Assembly: GCA_003601775.1 (NCBI GenBank)
Contig: PIYN01000003.1
Span: 1-61,197 of the forward strand
DNA: 61,197 nt
Source of the DNA: Candidatus Bathyarchaeota archaeon
Lineage (GTDB): Archaea; Thermoproteota; Bathyarchaeia; TCS64; PIYN01
Reading direction: 5' to 3'
Both the position numbers and the translations under genes were made by a program. The notes beneath the pieces were generated by a model. It was not told the DNA's origin. It worked only from the letters and a program-made list of their open reading frames with translations, and did no database searches. Shown here piece by piece: positions 26,004 to 34,285 of the stretch; within the stretch, counting starts at the first letter, position 1, and each line of letters begins with the position of its first letter.

Positions 26004-28400
26004 TTAAGAGGGCCCTTCGCCCAACTCCTCCAATAAGGCCTCCCTCACCTCTTGGTCGAGGGGCCCCTCGTCCCTTATGAGGGTATCATAGGTCCTGAAG
26101 ATCTTCTCCAGCTTCCTCCAGTCGGGGACGAAGACCTTGGAGTACCAGAGCCTGAAGCCGTCCACGTCGTGGTCCTCGATCTCGTACTGGTACTCCTCCG
26201 CCCTCTCCTCCGAGATGACGTGGGCCCTCCCATAGGGCCCCTCCTTCTCAGGTGCCTCGAGCATCATGATCCCGTCGGCCCCATGGGCGAAGGCGTAGAG
26301 GAGGTGGCTCATCTTCAGCCTGCTCATGGAGGGCAGGGGCAGGATCCTTATGCTGCTGGGGTAGGAGAGGCGGGCGAGGCCCGCGAGGTCTGCCGCGGTG
26401 TAGACGACGGTCTCCTCCAGGAAGGCCAGGATCTTGATCTCGGCCTCCGAGCCCTCCAGAATCCCCCTGATCTGGGCCTTGAGCTGCTCCTCCGAGAGCC
26501 CATGCTGGTCCAGGGCCTCCCTCGGGCACTCGGGGATGCAGGCCCCGCAGCCGCTGCAGACGACCTCGTTGATCACGGCCTTCCCCCCCTCGAGGGTTAT
26601 CGCCCCCTCCGGGCAGATCTCGACGCATCGACCGCAGCCGTCGCAGAGGTCTTCGTCGATGAGGAAGGCCTTATTGGGCTCCACCCTCCTCGCCCTCGAG
26701 AGGAAGTTCACGGCCTTCATCGCCGCCGCCTCCGCCTCCGCCGTCGTGGACTGGATGTCCTTGGGCCCGATGACCATGCCGCAGGCGAAGACGCCGTCCC
26801 TCTTCGTCGCGACGGGGTCGAGCTTCGGGTGGCGCTCCAGGACGAACTGGTCCTCGTCCACGGGAACCTTCAGCATCTCCGCGAGCCTCAGCGTCTCCTC
26901 CCCCGTCACGATGGGCGGGCAGAGGACGACGAGGTCCACTGGGTTCTCGATGATGGCGTTGAGCATCATATCCTCCCCACGGACCAGGGCCCGATCCCCC
27001 TCGGGTATGATCTCCGTGACCTTCCCCTTCACGAAGTGGACCCCCTTCTCCTGGGCCGCCCTGTAGAACTCCTCGTACCTCCGGCCGGGTGCCCTGATAT
27101 CTATGTAGTGGATCCAGACCTCCACGCCCCTATCCCTGAGGAGCTCCGCCTCCTTCATGGCGTAGAGGCAGCAGACGCGGCTGCAGTAGGGGACACCCAC
27201 CTCCGTGTCCCTCGACCCGGCGCAGAGGATGAAGGCGACGCTCCTCACCTCCCTCCCCGTGGCCGGGACGATGAGCCGGCTCCCCGTCGGCCCCGTCACG
27301 TCCAGGATCCGCTCCATCTGGAGGGAGGTGATGACGTTGGGGTACTTCCCGTAGCCGTACTGGGGCAGACGAGTCATGTCATAGAGCTGGAATCCCGTGG
27401 CAAGGATGATGGCCCCGACCTTAAGCTCCACCTCCTTCCCCCTATCCTCCAGGTCTATCGCCCCCCTCGGGCAGGCCTCGACGCACCTGCCGCAGCGGGT
27501 GCAGGCCTCGAAGTCTATGGTGTAGGCGGATGGGACGGCCTGGGGGAAGGGGATGTAGGCGGCCTTCCTCTTTCCCAGGCCTTCGTTGTAGTCGTCGACG
27601 GTCTCCACGGGGCAGACGCGGCTGCAGGTGCCACAGCCGATGCACTCCTCAACGTTCACACCTCTCGGCTTTAGGAAGACCCTCACGTGGAAGTCCCCGG
27701 GGACCCCGGTGATCCCCCTCACCTCGGCGTAGGTGAGGAGCTCTATGTTCCTGTTCTGGGAGACGCTCGCCATCTTCGGGGTGAGGATGCACTGGGAGCA
27801 GTCGAGGGTGGGGAAGACCTTGGGGTACTTGATCATGTGGCCCCCGATGGAGGGCTCCCTCTCGACGAGGTAGACCTTGAGGCCGTACTCGGCGAGGCGG
27901 AGGGAGGCGGTGATGCCGGCGACGCCTCCTCCGATGACGAGGACGGCGGGGGTGACCTCCATCTCCCCTGCTTCCAGGGCGACCGACCACTTCGTCCTCT
28001 CGACAGCCCCTCTGATGAGGTCCAAGGCCTTCTGAGTCGCCCCCTCGGGGTCGTCCCCGTGGACCCAGGAACACTGCTCCCTGATGTTCACGATCTCCAG
28101 GAACTGGGGGTTGAGGCCCTCCTCCTCGATGTTGGTCCTAAAGGTCTCTCTGTGCATCTTCGGGGTGCAGCAGGCGAGGACGACCCTGTTGAGGCCCCTC
28201 CTCCTTATCGCCTCCCTTATCCTCGCGATGCTGGGCTTGGAGCAGAGATACCTCTCTCTTCTCGCGTAGACGACGCCCTCCAGCCCCTTGACGGCCTCCA
28301 CCACGCGGGGGACGTCCACGACGTCGCCGATGTTCCCTCCGCACTCGCAGACGAAGACCCCTATCCTATGTTCCCCGCTCATCTGACCCCCACTGCCCAT
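26004..28400 (-). CDS. hdrA: HdrA-like flavoprotein fused to a degenerate MvhD-like domain
   Basis: 798 residues. Domain order: N-terminal HdrA iron-sulfur domain (12-150, cysteines in VCECGG, YLCS, ACC, QCS), FAD domain (GGGVAG at 157-162, DCSQC at 200-204), an inserted ferredoxin pair (CIGCGTCSRVC 253-263, CTRCGRCVEAC 300-310), the rest of the flavin domain with CAGSRD, a C-terminal ferredoxin pair (586-625) and an MvhD/FlpD-like tail (about 654-735). That tail keeps the family skeleton (YTAADLAGLARLSYP, GADG) but has none of its cluster cysteines: residues corresponding to CNWC, MCSG and GCHPGDC are LEETVV, PSMS and LEAPEKEG. HdrA is the electron-bifurcating core. The ATG overlaps the stop of the flavoprotein gene as TGATG, so the two are coupled. 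Confidence 0.9.
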   Translation of the reverse strand: MGSGGQMSGEHRIGVFVCECGGNIGDVVDVPRVVEAVKGLEGVVYARRERYLCSKPSIARIREAIRRRGLNRVVLACCTPKMHRETFRTNIEEEGLNPQFLEIVNIREQCSWVHGDDPEGATQKALDLIRGAVERTKWSVALEAGEMEVTPAVLVIGGGVAGITASLRLAEYGLKVYLVEREPSIGGHMIKYPKVFPTLDCSQCILTPKMASVSQNRNIELLTYAEVRGITGVPGDFHVRVFLKPRGVNVEECIGCGTCSRVCPVETVDDYNEGLGKRKAAYIPFPQAVPSAYTIDFEACTRCGRCVEACPRGAIDLEDRGKEVELKVGAIILATGFQLYDMTRLPQYGYGKYPNVITSLQMERILDVTGPTGSRLIVPATGREVRSVAFILCAGSRDTEVGVPYCSRVCCLYAMKEAELLRDRGVEVWIHYIDIRAPGRRYEEFYRAAQEKGVHFVKGKVTEIIPEGDRALVRGEDMMLNAIIENPVDLVVLCPPIVTGEETLRLAEMLKVPVDEDQFVLERHPKLDPVATKRDGVFACGMVIGPKDIQSTTAEAEAAAMKAVNFLSRARRVEPNKAFLIDEDLCDGCGRCVEICPEGAITLEGGKAVINEVVCSGCGACIPECPREALDQHGLSEEQLKAQIRGILEGSEAEIKILAFLEETVVYTAADLAGLARLSYPSSIRILPLPSMSRLKMSHLLYAFAHGADGIMMLEAPEKEGPYGRAHVISEERAEEYQYEIEDHDVDGFRLWYSKVFVPDWRKLEKIFRTYDTLIRDEGPLDQEVREALLEELGEGPS

Positions 28401-30037
28401 CAGAAGAGGCGTATCCTATGGGTGAGCACCCTCTCCCCCCTGTACTCGGGGAGGAGGATCGGCGCCCTCCGATTCGTCTCGATCCCCGCCTCCTTGAGCC
28501 ACCGCTCGTAGCGGAGGACGTGGTCGAGGGTGAGCCTTCCGAGCCTCGTCTTCCTCGCGTACTCTGCGGCGTAGCGGCCAGCCCTCCTGCCGAAGACGTA
28601 GAGCTCGAGCTGTGAGTTCCCCATCAGCCTGTTCTTCCCGTGGACCCCCCCTGAGACTTCCCCTGCGGCGAAGAGGCCTGGGACGCTCGTCTCGGCCCTC
28701 ACGTTGATCGCGACCCCCCCGTTCTGGTAGTGGAGGGTGGGGAAGACGAGGATGGGCTCCTTCCTGATATCTATGCCGAAGCGGTTATACTGCCTCAGCA
28801 TCGCCGCGAACCTCCTCTCGATCGTCCCCTCCCCATGGATGATGTCTATGAGGGGCGTATCCAGCCAGACCCCCCTCATCCCCGTCGGCGTCACTATCCC
28901 CTTACCCCTCCCATAGCACTCCCTGATGATCGCCGCTGCCTCCACATCCCTCGGCTCCAGAGGATGGACGAAGAGCTCTCCGTCCCTGTTCACGGGCTGG
29001 GCTCCATGGGTCCTCAGCTTCTCCGTGCAGAGCTGTCCCACGATCTGCTCTGGGTAGGCGGCCCCCGTGGGGTGGTACTGGGTCGCGTCGAGGTCCCTCA
29101 GCCTCGCGCCGACGTGGTAGGCGAGGACGATCCCATCCCCCGTCGCCCCGTAGTGGTTCGTCGTCTCGAAGCCCTGGATGTGCAGCCGGCCGTAGCCCCC
29201 CGTCGCGAGGATCGTCGCCTTCGCCCTCGCGACGTAGTACTCCTCCGTCTCCATGTTGTAGAGGACGGCGCCGGCCACCGCCCCCCGGTCATCGGTGATG
29301 AGCTCCACGGCGCTCGTGAACTCCGCCAGGGGTATCTCCCTGTTCCTGAACTCGTCCATGAGGACCCTCGTGATCTCGAGGCCCGTGTAGTCCTTGCAGG
29401 AGTGCATCCTCCTCCTGCAGGTCCCGCCGCCTGAGGCGAGGACCATGCTCCCATCCGGGTTCTTGTCGTAGATGACGCCGAGCTCCTCGTGCCACCTGAT
29501 GACGTCCGGCGCCTCCTTCACCAGGACCTCGACGAGGTCGGGGTCGTTGGCGAAGTGCCCCCCTCCCATGACGTCGAGGAAATGGAGGACGGGGCTGTCA
29601 TCGGGGCCGTCCGCGGCCTGGATGCCGCCCTGGGACATCTTCGAGTTCGAGTCGCCGAGCCTGAGCTTCGTCACGAGGAGGACCCTATCCCTCTCGACCC
29701 CGCTCTCCGTCGCCAGGAGGGCCGCGCTCAGGCCGGCCCCCCCGCCGCCTATCACGAGGACGTCCACGTCGTAGTAGATGTCCGAGAGGTCTATCTCCTC
29801 CGGCGTGACGAGGGGGTGGGCCTCCAGGAGGTCCGCCACTTCATGGGGCATCAGGTCCCCCTTGTTGGGTCCTATCCTCAGGCGTCTCTTCGCCCCCTCC
29901 CTGTAGTCTGGGTGGTACTCCCTGAGGACCTCCTCCCTCTCCTCCGGGGTCATCCTCGGGAACTCCTTCCCTATCCGTGAGTCCCTCGTCTCCTCGACGA
30001 CCTCTATCGATCTCCGCATATAATCTGGGTACGCCAT
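28400..30037 (-). CDS. Fumarate reductase/succinate dehydrogenase-type flavoprotein (TfrA-like)
   Basis: 545 residues. A 90-residue N-terminal extension, not part of the usual flavoprotein, precedes the FAD motif GGGGAGLSAA (97-106). Residues that act on fumarate or succinate in FrdA/SdhA are all present: His322 (QYHPTG), Thr338-Glu339 and Arg342 (CTEKLRTHGA), His436 (HYQNGG) and Arg470 (GKNRLMGN). The segment that carries the covalent FAD histidine in SdhA reads NSKMSQGGI without a histidine, so FAD is probably noncovalent, as in soluble fumarate reductases. No membrane anchor gene is present. It sits between an iron-sulfur subunit gene and hdrA, giving a thiol:fumarate-reductase-like arrangement joined to Hdr. 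Confidence 0.88.
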   Translation of the reverse strand: MAYPDYMRRSIEVVEETRDSRIGKEFPRMTPEEREEVLREYHPDYREGAKRRLRIGPNKGDLMPHEVADLLEAHPLVTPEEIDLSDIYYDVDVLVIGGGGAGLSAALLATESGVERDRVLLVTKLRLGDSNSKMSQGGIQAADGPDDSPVLHFLDVMGGGHFANDPDLVEVLVKEAPDVIRWHEELGVIYDKNPDGSMVLASGGGTCRRRMHSCKDYTGLEITRVLMDEFRNREIPLAEFTSAVELITDDRGAVAGAVLYNMETEEYYVARAKATILATGGYGRLHIQGFETTNHYGATGDGIVLAYHVGARLRDLDATQYHPTGAAYPEQIVGQLCTEKLRTHGAQPVNRDGELFVHPLEPRDVEAAAIIRECYGRGKGIVTPTGMRGVWLDTPLIDIIHGEGTIERRFAAMLRQYNRFGIDIRKEPILVFPTLHYQNGGVAINVRAETSVPGLFAAGEVSGGVHGKNRLMGNSQLELYVFGRRAGRYAAEYARKTRLGRLTLDHVLRYERWLKEAGIETNRRAPILLPEYRGERVLTHRIRLF

Positions 30038-30041
30038 CTCC

Positions 30042-30725
30042 TTACACCCTTATCTCCCTCTTATCATAGAGCTCCTTCAGCTCCTCCCTGCTGAGGCCCT
30101 TCAGCCTCTTCAGCTCCTCGTCGAACTTCCCCTCCTCGATCTCCTTCAGCCTCCTCATCAGGTGCTCGGAGGTCTTCGCCAAGTACTTCGCGTAGAGCCT
30201 CCTCGCCAGCTGTGCGACGTTATAGGGGACGATCTCGGCGGGGCACCTCATCGCGCAGAGGCCGCAGGACAGGCAGTCGAAGGAGAGGCGGGCGACCTCC
30301 TCTATATCCCCCCTTATCGCCGCCTGGACGTAGTCCATCACCTGGAGGTCCTGTGGGCAGGCCTTCGTGCAGGTATTGCAGCTCAGGCACCTCGCGATCT
30401 CCGGGTAGTACTCCAGGAGGACGTTGGGCGTAGGCCTCAGCTTGTTTATGTCGTAGGTCCTCTTCTCGGCCGGGGCGAAGGGGATCGTCGCTATGTACAT
30501 TCCATCCTCCACGACCTTCTGGCAGGCCAGCGCCGCCTCGAGCTTGTAGCTACCCTTCTTCCGGTAGAGGGTCGCGCAGGCGCCACAGAAGCCGGCCCGG
30601 CACCCGGCTCCCCGCACGAACCTGTAGCCGATGTACTCCATCGCCTTCATGATGGTGAGGCTCGCCGGGACCTCATAGGCCTTCCCCATCACATAGATCG
30701 TCACGGTCGAGCGCTCCTCACCCAT
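30042..30725 (-). CDS. Iron-sulfur subunit with 2Fe-2S and two 4Fe-4S motifs (SdhB/TfrB N-terminal type)
   Basis: 227 residues. The N-terminal plant-type ferredoxin domain has GCRAGFCGACA and a later ALACQ. The C-terminal helical ferredoxin domain has CLSCNTCTKACP and CLSCGLCAMRCP. This is the layout of succinate dehydrogenase/fumarate reductase iron-sulfur subunits and of the N-terminal half of methanogen TfrB, but with two full 4Fe-4S motifs as in HdrC. Where TfrB has an HdrB-like C-terminal domain fused on, this protein stops after a charged helical tail, and the HdrB-like protein is encoded separately just upstream. It should pass electrons between the flavoprotein and the HdrB/HdrC partners. 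Four bases separate it from the flavoprotein gene. Confidence 0.87.
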   Translation of the reverse strand: MGEERSTVTIYVMGKAYEVPASLTIMKAMEYIGYRFVRGAGCRAGFCGACATLYRKKGSYKLEAALACQKVVEDGMYIATIPFAPAEKRTYDINKLRPTPNVLLEYYPEIARCLSCNTCTKACPQDLQVMDYVQAAIRGDIEEVARLSFDCLSCGLCAMRCPAEIVPYNVAQLARRLYAKYLAKTSEHLMRRLKEIEEGKFDEELKRLKGLSREELKELYDKREIRV

Positions 30726-30743
30726 GGCTCCTCCCTCGACACC

Positions 30744-31637
30744 TCATATCAGGCTCTTACTCCTTAAAAGCGGCCTCGGGTCCACGTGGTTCTGATCCAG
30801 GCCGCATACGTCCTCACCCAGCCCGAAGGCGAGGGCCATGAGCTGGGTGAAGTAGACGACGGGGATCTTCCTGAAACCTGGAAACTCCCTCTCAACCTCA
30901 TCCTGCCTCTCGCTGAGGTTGAAGCTGCAGAGAGGGCAGGCGAGGGCGACGATCTCGGCCCCCATCTCCCGGGCCTGCGATAGGATCTTATAGGCTGCCT
31001 CGGCGACGATGTCCTTCCGCTCCACCGTGTGATAGGAGCCGCAGCACCTCGCCCTGTAGGGGAACTCCACGACCTCCCCTCCCAGGGCCCTTATCAGGTC
31101 CTCCATCACCCTCGGGCTGTCAGGGTTGTCTATGCCGAAGCCCCTCGGCCTCAGGAGAAGGCAGCCGTAGTAGGGCGCGACCCTCAGGCCCGTCAGGGGC
31201 CTCTCGACGCGCTCGGCCACCTTCTCGAAGCCCATCTCCCTCAGGAGCTCCAGTAGATGGAGGACCTCCACCTTTCCCTCGTAGGGCTGCTCCCTCTCCA
31301 TGATGTCGTGGAGCTTCCTCATCCTATCGGGGTCCTCCTTTACCACGCCGTTCGCCCTCTTCAGCGTGTTGTAGCACATGGCGCAGAGGGTCACGAGCCT
31401 GTAGTTCCCCTCGAGGATTCCCTCCCTGTTCATATCCTCCACCCTTACGAGGACCCTTATGGGCGCGAGGTAGTGCATCACGTCGTCCTTAGCCAAGGCG
31501 TGGACGGTCCCACAGCAGTTCCAGCGAGGGAGTTCCAGGAGCTCCATTCCAAGGGCCCTCGCCGAGGCGAGGGCGGAGTCCTCATAGTTCCTCGCGGTCG
31601 TCTTGAGGGTGCAGCCGGGGTAGTAGGCGAACCTCAT
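30744..31637 (-). CDS. hdrB: HdrB-like protein with two CCG motifs
   Basis: 297 residues, heterodisulfide reductase subunit B family. Both cysteine-rich CCG segments are present: YPGC (residues 7-10), WNCCGTVHAL and LCAMCYNT in the first half, and YYGCLLL, ARCCGSYHT and ACPLCSFNL in the second. In HdrB these bind a pair of noncubane 4Fe-4S clusters that cleave disulfides. The intact ligands predict an active disulfide or heterodisulfide site, although no methanogenesis genes are visible and the thiol partner is unknown. It lies between the hdrC gene and the 2Fe-2S subunit gene. It could also be a succinate-dehydrogenase-type SdhE, which shares the CCG fold. Confidence 0.9.
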   Translation of the reverse strand: MRFAYYPGCTLKTTARNYEDSALASARALGMELLELPRWNCCGTVHALAKDDVMHYLAPIRVLVRVEDMNREGILEGNYRLVTLCAMCYNTLKRANGVVKEDPDRMRKLHDIMEREQPYEGKVEVLHLLELLREMGFEKVAERVERPLTGLRVAPYYGCLLLRPRGFGIDNPDSPRVMEDLIRALGGEVVEFPYRARCCGSYHTVERKDIVAEAAYKILSQAREMGAEIVALACPLCSFNLSERQDEVEREFPGFRKIPVVYFTQLMALAFGLGEDVCGLDQNHVDPRPLLRSKSLI

Positions 31638-31649
31638 CCCACGTCCTCC

Positions 31650-32069
31650 TCAGGAGGTGAACTTCCTCAGGCTGCTGATGAGGGCTATGGGCGGGATCTC
31701 CCTCAGCTCCTCCCTCCCCACCGTCTCGAGCTTCAAGTGGTCGAACTTACTCCTGAGGAGCATCTGCCTCAAGGCCTCCATCACGTTCGCGATATCTATC
31801 CCCCTGGGGCACCTCGCCGCGCAGTTGAAGCAGGTGCTGCAGATCCAGGGTGTCCGGGACTTGAGGACAGCCTCCTCCCCCAGCTGGACGAGCCTCATGA
31901 CCTTGGAGGGGAGGAGGTCCATCTGGGAGGTCATGGGACAGGCAGAGGAGCACCCCCCACACTGGAAGCAGAGGTCGATCTCCTCCCCGCTCAGCGCCTT
32001 GACCCTCTCGGAGAACCTCCCATTCCGCTCGGAGATCCTAATGACCCGACCGGCCAAGAGCGTCGACAT
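31650..32069 (-). CDS. hdrC: HdrC-like ferredoxin subunit
   Basis: About 139 residues from ATG 32069 (a GTG at 32084 is possible). It has two 4Fe-4S motifs, CFQCGGCSSACP and CSTCFNCAARCP, in the helical arrangement of HdrC. It wires HdrA to HdrB. It is the first gene of the five-gene operon hdrC-hdrB-FeS-flavoprotein-hdrA, transcribed away from the fumarase genes. The 145-base gap between the two starts has a minus-strand TATA-like GGTTAAAG at about 32121-32128 and a T-rich tract. Confidence 0.9.
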   Translation of the reverse strand: MSTLLAGRVIRISERNGRFSERVKALSGEEIDLCFQCGGCSSACPMTSQMDLLPSKVMRLVQLGEEAVLKSRTPWICSTCFNCAARCPRGIDIANVMEALRQMLLRSKFDHLKLETVGREELREIPPIALISSLRKFTS

Positions 32070-32214
32070 CCCTCGACCTGCCACCCTCTCGCTTATCTCT
32101 CATACTACTTGGAACCGCCCCTTTAACCTTTTTCTTCGACCTCAACATGCCGAGGGGCCTCGCCCATGAAAAGTATTTTAGGGGTAAGCCCTGAGACTGA
32201 TTGAGGGTTGAAGC

Positions 32215-32811
32215 ATGGAATATCACCTGGAAACCCCAGTAGAGGAGGGGGTTCTCCGGAGACTCAGGGTGGGAGACCTCGTCTTTCTCAGCGGCACCAT
32301 TGTCACTGCGAGGGACGAGGCCCATCGAAAGGCCTTGGAGATCCACGAGAGGGGAGGGCGACTGCCCCTGGATCTCAGAGGGGGGGGCGTCTACCACTGC
32401 GGGCCCGTCATGAGGAGGGTGGGCGGCGAGTGGAGGGTCGTGGCGGCGGGGCCCACGACCTCGGCCCGCATGGAGATCTTCGAGGACAGGTTCATCGAGG
32501 CCTTCCGCCCGGCGATGATCATAGGGAAGGGCGGGATGGGGGAGAGGACGACGAGGGCCTGCGAGCGGTTTGGATGTGTCTACGGCTACCTCACAGGGGG
32601 GGCGGCCGTCTTAGCCGCCGATGGGATCAGGAGGGTGAGGGCGGTCTACTGGCTGGAGGAGTTGGGGATGCCTGAATGCCTATGGGTCTTCGAGGTTGAG
32701 GACTTCGGGCCGATGCTCATAACGATTGATTCACATGGGGATAACCTCACTGAGGAGGTGAGGAAGAGGGTTATGGAGAAGAAGGAGAGGATACTTAAGG
32801 CCCTGAGGTGA
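32215..32811 (+). CDS. Fumarase class I, beta (C-terminal) subunit
   Basis: 198 residues, equivalent to the C-terminal domain of iron-sulfur class I fumarase/tartrate dehydratase. Typical blocks are RVGDLVFLSGTIVTARDEAH, HCGPV, AGPTTSARM and IGKGGMGERT. It forms a two-subunit hydratase with the next gene and interconverts fumarate and malate. Tartrate dehydratase is the alternative, but the divergent fumarate-reductase-type operon and nearby malic enzyme favour fumarase. The beta gene precedes alpha here. TATA-like AAGTATTTTA is about 40 bases upstream. Confidence 0.92.
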   Translation: MEYHLETPVEEGVLRRLRVGDLVFLSGTIVTARDEAHRKALEIHERGGRLPLDLRGGGVYHCGPVMRRVGGEWRVVAAGPTTSARMEIFEDRFIEAFRPAMIIGKGGMGERTTRACERFGCVYGYLTGGAAVLAADGIRRVRAVYWLEELGMPECLWVFEVEDFGPMLITIDSHGDNLTEEVRKRVMEKKERILKALR

Positions 32812-32817
32812 GGAGAG

Positions 32818-33699
32818 GTGAAGAGCTTGGAGCAGATCGTCGAGGACACGGCGGTGGAGCTGCTCAGGATCTCCGCGACGGAGCTGCCCGGGGACGTCCT
32901 CGAGGGGTTGAGGAGGGCTAGGGAGAGGACCGAGGGGGTGCTGGGGAGGTCTCAGCTGGAGAACATCCTGAGGAACGTCGAGATCGCGGGGGAGAGGTCG
33001 CTCCCGATGTGCCAGGATACAGGGGTGATCAGCTTCTTTGTGAGGCTGGGCGACGGGTTCCCCATCCGGTCGAGGCTGAGGGAGATACTGGTCAGGGCGA
33101 CGAGGAGGGCGACGGAGGAGGTCCCCTTAAGGCCGAATGCCGTCGACCTATTCGAGGGGAACACCGGCGACAACGTGGGTAGGAACGGCTACGTGCCGCA
33201 CCTCTACATCGACCTCGTGGAGGGGGATAAGCTGGAGCTGATAGCCATGCCGAAGGGAGGGGGCTCCAGCAACGTCGCGGCCCTGGGGATGCTGAAGCCC
33301 GGCGTCGGCCTCAGGGGCGTGAAGGCCTTCGTGATAGAGGCGGTGGCGTCCGCCGGCTCCCTTGGATGCCCCCCCTACCTGGTGGGGGTGGGAGTGGGAG
33401 GGGGGGAGGATATCTGCATGTACCTCGCCAAGAGGGCTCTCCTGAGGCCCGTTGGGGAGAGGAACCCCGACCCGAGGGTCGCGGCGTTGGAGGAGGAGCT
33501 GCTGGAGAAGGTCAACGAACTCGGCATAGGCGTCATGGGCCTGGGAGAGGGACCAACGGCCTACGACCTCCACATCGAGGTCGCAGCGAGGCACCCCGCC
33601 TCCCTCCCCGTGGGGGTCGTCATCAGCTGCTGGGCCCTCAGGCACGCCGAGGCGGTGATCTCCAAGGACGGGGAAGTGACGATAAGGAGGGTTCTCTGA
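32818..33699 (+). CDS. Fumarase class I, alpha (N-terminal) subunit
   Basis: 293 residues, the 4Fe-4S-binding half of class I fumarase. The cluster cysteines are recognisable in PMCQDTG near residue 63, GSLGCPP near 181 and VGVGVGG followed by DICMYLAKRA; GLGEGPTAYDLHIE is also typical. The start is GTG 32818, six bases after the beta-subunit stop, with GGTGAGGAGAG spanning the junction. Together they form a heteromeric, oxygen-sensitive fumarate hydratase. It is the last gene of this short operon; the next gene is convergent. Confidence 0.92.
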   Translation: MKSLEQIVEDTAVELLRISATELPGDVLEGLRRARERTEGVLGRSQLENILRNVEIAGERSLPMCQDTGVISFFVRLGDGFPIRSRLREILVRATRRATEEVPLRPNAVDLFEGNTGDNVGRNGYVPHLYIDLVEGDKLELIAMPKGGGSSNVAALGMLKPGVGLRGVKAFVIEAVASAGSLGCPPYLVGVGVGGGEDICMYLAKRALLRPVGERNPDPRVAALEEELLEKVNELGIGVMGLGEGPTAYDLHIEVAARHPASLPVGVVISCWALRHAEAVISKDGEVTIRRVL

Positions 33700-33710
33700 G
33701 GGGCCGACCG

Positions 33711-34013
33711 TCATCCCCCTCCCACTGGGGGGAGGATTACCAGGGTATCCCCCTCCCTTAGAACCGTCTCGAAGCCCCTCAGGGCCTTGATGCTCTCCCC
33801 GTTGATGAGGAAGATGAGGTGCCCTCGGACCCGCCCCTCCTCGTCGTACACATAGTCCCTGAATCTCTGCCCATACTGCTGAGCCAAGGCCTTCAGGGCC
33901 TCCCCCACGGTAGCTCCCTCAGGGAGGGGGAGCTTCACCCTCCACGCCCCGACGATCTCCCTGAGCAGGGCGAAGAACTTCACCGTCACATGGATTCCGG
34001 AGGCTGAGACCAT
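33711..34013 (-). CDS. MoaD/ThiS-family ubiquitin-like protein ending in GGG
   Basis: About 100 residues, beta-grasp fold of the MoaD/SAMP type: VKFFALLREIVGA, a PEGATVGEALKALA helix, LIFLINGESI and GDTLVILPPVGGG at the end. A terminal glycine pair is adenylated and thiolated by an E1-like enzyme, then used for molybdopterin/tungstopterin sulfuration, tRNA thiolation or protein conjugation. Here the protein ends with three glycines. The ATG 34013 follows GAGGAG. It lies 15 bases after a zinc-knuckle gene on the same strand. A second MoaD-like gene is at 36623. Which pathway each serves is open. Confidence 0.85.
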   Translation of the reverse strand: MVSASGIHVTVKFFALLREIVGAWRVKLPLPEGATVGEALKALAQQYGQRFRDYVYDEEGRVRGHLIFLINGESIKALRGFETVLREGDTLVILPPVGGG

Positions 34014-34027
34014 GCTCCTCGAGCCTC

Positions 34028-34216
34028 CTATCTCTCGTCCCACCTCACGAACCTGATCTTCTCATAGCATCTGTTGCAGAAGACATGGCCTAACTCGTTG
34101 ACCATGAAGTCCTCCTCGTTCCCGCACCTCGGACACCTGAGCTCCCTCCGCTTGACCTTCTCCCTCAGCATCTCCTGATACTCCCTCAGGCTATAGTTCC
34201 TCCTGGACATCTCCAT
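34028..34216 (-). CDS. Small zinc-knuckle protein
   Basis: 62 residues. A basic N-terminal helix (SLREYQEMLREKVKRREL) is followed by a zinc ribbon with CPRCG and CNRC knuckles. I do not recognise a named family. Co-oriented with and just upstream of the MoaD-like gene, so both may be expressed together, as is common for sulfur-carrier genes and small zinc proteins in archaea. Several in-frame starts exist (34219, 34216, 34210) and the sequence does not decide among them. Confidence 0.6.
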   Translation of the reverse strand: MEMSRRNYSLREYQEMLREKVKRRELRCPRCGNEEDFMVNELGHVFCNRCYEKIRFVRWDER

Positions 34217-34285
34217 CACGGTTCAAAGGCGCATAACGTCCTGCCCTCGATCAGTTTATCTACCCTCCGCTCTTAAAAAATATTG

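Noticed and set aside
26052-27674. A 540-codon open frame antisense to hdrA
   Set aside because: Same cause: codon bias of hdrA leaves the opposite frame open. No start signals or recognisable domain.
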